DNA of 64,000 nt, taken from VXOI01 sp965197575. GTDB taxonomy: Bacteria; Chloroflexota; Dehalococcoidia; Lucifugimonadales; UBA3495. A program made the position numbers and the translations under genes. Positions within the stretch are counted from its first letter, which is position 1; each line of letters begins with the position of its first letter. Shown here in pieces: positions 60,111 through 64,000 of the stretch. Location of the stretch: the NCBI GenBank assembly GCA_965197575.1, contig OZ240214.1, positions 1,240,001 through 1,304,000 on the forward strand. Reading direction: 5' to 3'. Below the pieces are notes generated by a model. The model had not been told where the DNA came from. It worked only from the letters and a program-made list of their open reading frames with translations, and ran no database searches.

Positions 60111-60581
60111 TTAGCGTCGGTAATGAACGAAGGCCCGGTTCGCCTCGGCCATTCGGTGCAATTCCTCCCTACGACGGACCGCCCATCCCTCGCCGCGCGA
60201 GGCGTCCATCAATTCCAATGCCAGCCCGCGGCGCATGGGCATACCGTTGCGGGAGCGGGCGCCTCTGATCAGCCAGCGCATGGCCAGCGCCTCGGAACGT
60301 TCCGAGCGCAGTTCGGTGGGCACCTGAATGGTGGAGCCGCCCACGCGCTTGGGACGCACCTCCACCGCCGGGGTCGCGTTGCGCAACGCCTGCTGGAACA
60401 CTTCCAACGGCTCCCGGTTGGACTCTTCGTGGATGATGGAGAAGGCGTTGTAGGCCACCCGTTGGGCCACGGTTTTCTTGCCGCGTAGCATCAGCCGGTT
60501 GATGAACCGGGCCAACTCCACGTTGTTGAAGCGTGGGTCGGGAGTGGTGGTGCGTCGCTCGGCACGTCTTCTTCTTGACAT
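60111..60581 (-). CDS. rpsG: 30S ribosomal protein S7
   Basis: A 156-residue S7: MSRRRRAERRTTTPDPRFNN, LMLRGKKTVAQRVAYNAFSI and EVRPKRVGGSTIQVPTELRS. I start at 60581, giving the canonical length with AAGGTG upstream. It nucleates the 30S head. Confidence 0.97.
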   Translation of the reverse strand: MSRRRRAERRTTTPDPRFNNVELARFINRLMLRGKKTVAQRVAYNAFSIIHEESNREPLEVFQQALRNATPAVEVRPKRVGGSTIQVPTELRSERSEALAMRWLIRGARSRNGMPMRRGLALELMDASRGEGWAVRRREELHRMAEANRAFVHYRR

Positions 60582-60646
60582 AAGTACACCTTGCAAAAGT
60601 TACCCCCGGCGCAAGTCCCGGGGGAATCTCGACGAAATAAGACCGG

Positions 60647-61063
60647 TTAGCTGCGGGGGCGGTTGGCCCCGTACTTGCTGCGGCCCTGCCTCCGGTCGTT
60701 GACCCCTTCGCAGTCCAAGGCGCTGCGCACGACGTGATAGCGAACGCCGGGCAGGTCTTTGACTCTGCCGCCGCGTATCAGGACCACGGAGTGCTCCTGA
60801 AGGTTGTGCCCTTCCCCACCGATGTAGGCGGTGACCTCGACGCCGTTGGTCAAGCGGACGCGGGCGATCTTCCGCAGCGCGGAGTTGGGCTTCTTGGGCG
60901 TCATCGTGCGCACCTGAATGCAGACACCGCGACGCTGGGGGCAGCCCGGACCCCATTTGAGCCGGTTGCGCAGGGAGTTCTGGACCCAGTGCATCGCCGG
61001 GGCCTTGGTCTTTTTCCGGACCGGCTTCCGCCCCTTGCGCACCAATTGATTCACCGTAGGCAT
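60647..61063 (-). CDS. rpsL: 30S ribosomal protein S12
   Basis: A 138-residue S12: MPTVNQLVRKGRKPVRKKTK, VCIQVRTMTPKKPNSALRKI and IGGEGHNLQEHSVVLIRGGR with KDLPGVRYHVVRSALDCEGV. The decoding-centre Lys residues of TPKKPNSA are wild type (streptomycin-sensitive pattern). Start at 61063. First gene of the ribosomal cluster. Confidence 0.98.
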   Translation of the reverse strand: MPTVNQLVRKGRKPVRKKTKAPAMHWVQNSLRNRLKWGPGCPQRRGVCIQVRTMTPKKPNSALRKIARVRLTNGVEVTAYIGGEGHNLQEHSVVLIRGGRVKDLPGVRYHVVRSALDCEGVNDRRQGRSKYGANRPRS

Positions 61064-61101
61064 AGGAAAACTCTCGCCCGCCAGACCGGCGGCTTCGGGT
61101 A

Positions 61102-61130
61102 ACTCTACCAACCACCGGGGTTGTTGTCAA
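61102..61130 (-). promoter_or_regulatory. sigma-70 promoter of the ribosomal supercluster
   Basis: On the minus strand TTGACA (61125-61130), 17-base spacer and TAGAGT (61102-61107), about 40 bases before the rpsL ATG. The only clear promoter I see upstream of the 21-kb minus-strand gene run. Confidence 0.7.
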
Positions 61131-61211
61131 TGAAAAATTGACCACAGAGAGCGCAGGGTCTTCTTGAGTTTTCTCTGTGTTCTCTGTGTTGAAGTGTTAT
61201 TATCTTGGTCT

Positions 61212-61874
61212 ATGAATAACGTCACCATTATCGGGGTTGGCCCCGGCGACGGCGCTTACTTGACTCTCAAAGCTAGGGAGCGCCTGGAGCAGGCCGACCT
61301 CGTAGCGGGATTCAGGACGGTGCTCGACGTCGTCACGCCCTGGACGGCCAACGCCGAGGTCTGCCCGATGTCGTACCGCGACCAGGAAGACGTGCTGGAG
61401 TACGCGGTCGGCGAGGCCGGCAAGGGCCGGAAGCTCGTGGTCTGCGCCTGGGGCGACCTGAACTTCTCAGCGAAGGAGCTGTTGAACAGGGTGACGCGGC
61501 GGGCCGGTGACGTCGAACTGGTGCCCGGCATCAGCTCGGTGCAGATTGCCTTGGCGCGTTCCGGCCTCCCCATGGAAGAGAGCCTGTTCATCACGCTGCA
61601 CCGCCGCGAGGGACACGGTTCGGCCCTGGAAGAGCTGGCGCATTACCTCAAAGAGGGCCGCCGCAACGTCGTATTGCTGCCCCGCCCCTTCGACCTGATG
61701 CCCCCGGCCATCGCCGCGGGTCTGATTGAAGAGGGTATACCCGCCGCCCACGGCGTTACCGTCTACCAGCGGCTGACCCTCGACGGCGAGCAGTCATGGG
61801 CCGGAACTCTGGCGGAGTGCGCCGCGATAACGGAAGAGTTCAGCGATCTGTCGATCATGGTGTTCGAGGTCTGA
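61212..61874 (+). CDS. cbiE: precorrin-6Y/cobalt-precorrin-7 C5-methyltransferase
   Basis: A 220-residue SAM-dependent corrin methyltransferase of the CbiE type. VTIIGVGPGDGAYLTLKARE is the N-terminal signature, AWGDLNFSAKELL the usual GDP-loop region, and ELVPGISSVQIALARSGLP the SAM/substrate loop. It methylates C5 of the corrin ring during B12 synthesis. CbiT is not fused. I use ATG 61212; no good ribosome site, and a TATTAT box lies close upstream, so a very short leader is possible. Its stop overlaps the cobN start (TGATG). Confidence 0.88.
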   Translation: MNNVTIIGVGPGDGAYLTLKARERLEQADLVAGFRTVLDVVTPWTANAEVCPMSYRDQEDVLEYAVGEAGKGRKLVVCAWGDLNFSAKELLNRVTRRAGDVELVPGISSVQIALARSGLPMEESLFITLHRREGHGSALEELAHYLKEGRRNVVLLPRPFDLMPPAIAAGLIEEGIPAAHGVTVYQRLTLDGEQSWAGTLAECAAITEEFSDLSIMVFEV

Positions 61875-64000
61875 TGCTCCTTTTCGTTACCACGGCCGAC
61901 ACCGACCTCCTGACCGCAGGGCAGGCGCTGGACGGGCTTCCCGAGGACTTCACCGCAGTCAAGGCGCTGAATCCCGTCTACCTGACCTCCCCTGAAGACC
62001 AACAATCGCTGCTCGACTCCGCCGCCGCGGCCGACGTGGTGGTAATGCGTTTGCTGGGCGGCAAGCGGGCCATGCCGGAGACCTTCGATCCGCTGGTGCG
62101 CGTTTGCCTGGAGCGGGGCGTTCCGCTGATCGCCTGCCCCGGCCATCAGGAGTGGGACCAAGAGCTGGTCTCCGCTTGCACTGTTCCACCGGCCGAGCTG
62201 GACACCGTGTTCAGCTACCTGATCCGGGGCGGAGTGGCCAATTTCCAGAACCTGTTTCTGTTCCTCAGCGACTCCTACCTGGGCACCGACTATGGCCACG
62301 AGGCCCCCGCCGACGTTCCTTGGGAGGGGGTCTACCACCCCGACGAACCGGACGGCGTGGAAGTGCAGAGCTTCGTCCAGCGCCGTTTCACTCCGGGCAA
62401 TCCCTCAATAGCGGTGCTCTTTTACCGCGCCCACTGGATGAGCGGCAACCTCTATGCCATCGACGCGCTGGTCCGACGGCTGGAGCAGCTTGGGGCTAAC
62501 GTGCTCCCGGTTTACTCCTTCAGCTTGAAGCACAACCCGGAGGGCGACGGGACGGTCAACCGCACCTTCGCCGACATTCTGTGCGATCCGTCGGGAGCGC
62601 CGCGAGTCCACGCCGTCATCAACACGATGGGCATGTCCATGAGCGATCTGGCCCAGGACGGCCCTACCGTGTCGGTAGCCACCGGCCCGCAGGTCGATTA
62701 CCTGGACCGGTTGAACGTGCCGATCATTCAAGCCATCTTCAGCACCGGCAGCGAGGCGGAATGGCAGGGAAGTTCCCTTGGCCTGGGGCCCATCGACACG
62801 GCGATGAGCGTAGCCCTGCCCGAGTTCGACGGGCGCATCATCACCGTGCCCATCTCCTTCAAGGAGGAGCTTGCCTCCGGCGGCGACGGCCGCTTTGACG
62901 CCAGGCTCCAACGCTACCTGCCCCGGCCCGACCGGGTCGATTTCCTGGCCCGGCTGGCCGTCAAGTGGACCGGTCTGCAACTCAAACCCAATTCCGAGAA
63001 GCGGGTCGCGGTCATCCTGAGCAACTACCCGACTAAGGACGCCCGCATCGGGAACGCGGTGGGCCTGGACACCCCGGCTTCAGTCATCCACATCCTGAAC
63101 GCCATGAAGGACGCCGGATACCGGCTGGAAGACATCCCCGGCGACGGCGACGAGTTGGTGCAACGGGTAATCGAACGGTGCAGCAACGACACCGACTCCC
63201 TCACCGAAGAGCAACTCCGGCTGGCGGCGGGCCACGTTTCCGCCCGGCAGTACCGGGAATGGTTCGGGGGGATGCCGGAGACGGTCCAGCAGGAAATGAC
63301 CGAGGCTTGGGGAGAGCCGCCCGGCCAGGTCTATCGCACCGCCATACCCGGAAGGGATAGAGAGGGCTTGGCCATCGCGGGTATCGACCTCGGCAACGTT
63401 TTCGTGGGTTTGCAGCCGCCACGGGGGTTCGGCGAGAATCCCATCGCCATCTATCACAGCCCCGACCTTGCGCCCACCCATCATTACGTGGCCTATTACC
63501 GCTGGATACGCGACGTGTTCCAAGCCGACGCCATCGTCCACGTCGGCAAGCACGGCACCGCCGAGTGGCTGCCCGGCAAGGGCATCGGCATGTCCAACGC
63601 CTGCTACCCCGAGGTCGCGCTCGAAGACGTGCCGCTCTTCTACCCGTTCATCATCAACAACCCCGGCGAGGGAGCGCAGGCCAAGCGACGCCTCCATGCC
63701 ACCATCGTCGACCACCTGATCCCGGCCATGACCACCGCCGACAGCTACGGCGATATCGCCCGTTTGGAGCAACTGCTGGACGAGCATTACCAGTGCATGA
63801 CTCTCGACCCGGCCAAGCTCCCCCTGCTGGAAGGCCAGATCTGGGAGTTGGTGCGCCAAGCCGACCTCGACCGCGACCTGGGCGTCCAAGAACGCCCTGA
63901 CGACTTTCCCGACTTCCTGTTGCACATCGACGGCTACCTGTGCGAGTTGAAGGACGCCCAAATCCGGGACGGCCTGCACACGCTGGGGCAGGTACCCGAA
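61874..64000 (+). CDS. cobN: cobaltochelatase subunit CobN (3' end beyond window)
   Basis: The frame is open from ATG 61874 to the window end, 709 codons, so only the N-terminal part is visible. Motifs of CobN/BchH-type chelatases are YLIRGGVANFQNLFLFLSD, IAVLFYRAHWMSGNLYAIDA, PIIQAIFSTGSEAEWQGSS, HYVAYYRWIRDVFQADAIVH with VGKHGTAEWLPGKG, and YPFIINNPGEGAQAKRR. The large subunit inserts cobalt into hydrogenobyrinate diamide with ATPase partners not seen here. Coupled to cbiE by a one-base overlap, which supports CobN over magnesium chelatase BchH. Confidence 0.9.
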   Translation, partial: MLLFVTTADTDLLTAGQALDGLPEDFTAVKALNPVYLTSPEDQQSLLDSAAAADVVVMRLLGGKRAMPETFDPLVRVCLERGVPLIACPGHQEWDQELVSACTVPPAELDTVFSYLIRGGVANFQNLFLFLSDSYLGTDYGHEAPADVPWEGVYHPDEPDGVEVQSFVQRRFTPGNPSIAVLFYRAHWMSGNLYAIDALVRRLEQLGANVLPVYSFSLKHNPEGDGTVNRTFADILCDPSGAPRVHAVINTMGMSMSDLAQDGPTVSVATGPQVDYLDRLNVPIIQAIFSTGSEAEWQGSSLGLGPIDTAMSVALPEFDGRIITVPISFKEELASGGDGRFDARLQRYLPRPDRVDFLARLAVKWTGLQLKPNSEKRVAVILSNYPTKDARIGNAVGLDTPASVIHILNAMKDAGYRLEDIPGDGDELVQRVIERCSNDTDSLTEEQLRLAAGHVSARQYREWFGGMPETVQQEMTEAWGEPPGQVYRTAIPGRDREGLAIAGIDLGNVFVGLQPPRGFGENPIAIYHSPDLAPTHHYVAYYRWIRDVFQADAIVHVGKHGTAEWLPGKGIGMSNACYPEVALEDVPLFYPFIINNPGEGAQAKRRLHATIVDHLIPAMTTADSYGDIARLEQLLDEHYQCMTLDPAKLPLLEGQIWELVRQADLDRDLGVQERPDDFPDFLLHIDGYLCELKDAQIRDGLHTLGQVPE

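Noticed and set aside
61112..61211. Cobalamin riboswitch before cbiE-cobN
   Set aside because: The 100-bp region lacks a B12-box-like conserved core and is too short.

Overview
This is a GC-rich bacterial window with Shine-Dalgarno starts and several TTG/GTG starts. Gene content points to Chloroflexota, most likely a Dehalococcoidia/SAR202-type lineage. The supporting signs are hydantoinase/oxoprolinase and flavin-dependent monooxygenase genes, paired acyl-CoA dehydrogenases with a fused electron-transfer flavoprotein, BNR-propeller paralogues, a complete bacterial ribosomal supercluster with zinc-type S14, and B12 genes. This placement is inferred from content only; no marker was compared with a database.

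Positions 1-6.9 kb hold the 3' part of a hydantoinase A gene, then minus-strand enzymes: an alpha/beta hydrolase, a ThuA-like protein, a DinB/maleylpyruvate-isomerase-like protein, an epoxide-hydrolase-like protein and a ThDP enzyme. Two MITE-like elements lie back to back in the stop codon of the ThDP gene, and a 55-bp tandem duplication has copied its start region. At 7.0-8.6 kb a precisely bounded IS630-family element splits a small AT-rich gene. Positions 8.8-23.5 kb are mosaic: hydantoinase B, a methyltransferase-like/radical-SAM pair, a PaREP1/HEPN-like gene, a cupin, two BNR propeller paralogues, a BstYI/BglII-type restriction-modification system beside a methylase remnant, a DUF6414-like protein, a GlcG/HbpS protein, an LLM-class monooxygenase, a lipoprotein-like gene overlapping an NmrA-like reductase, and a tandemly duplicated hicAB module in which one toxin is broken.

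Positions 22.5-31.9 kb form a minus-strand catabolic block: EtfBA fusion, MmgE/PrpD, two acyl-CoA dehydrogenases, a YHS protein, an isochorismatase-fold protein with the catalytic Cys replaced by Ser, and a propeller protein, with pncB and a small unknown gene upstream. A Phd/VapC pair and a 748-bp segment bounded by inverted repeats follow. Positions 33.5-40.1 kb are one transcription unit with a good sigma-70 promoter, a SAM-I-type riboswitch and a terminator, then mtnA, mtnP, a rhodanese, ahcY, metK and a phosphohexomutase. It covers SAM synthesis, homocysteine release and methylthioadenosine salvage.

From 61.1 kb down to 40.1 kb on the minus strand runs an uninterrupted str-S10-spc-alpha supercluster: rpsL, rpsG, fusA, S10 to S17, L14 to L15, secY, adk, map, infA, L36, S13, S11, S4, rpoA, L17, truA, L13 and S9. 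A promoter is visible before rpsL. tuf is absent between fusA and rpsJ. Several proteins (RpoA, S17, L4, S3, S5, L5) carry long low-complexity tails. Divergent from it, at 61.2 kb, are cbiE and the first 709 codons of cobN, which runs off the window.
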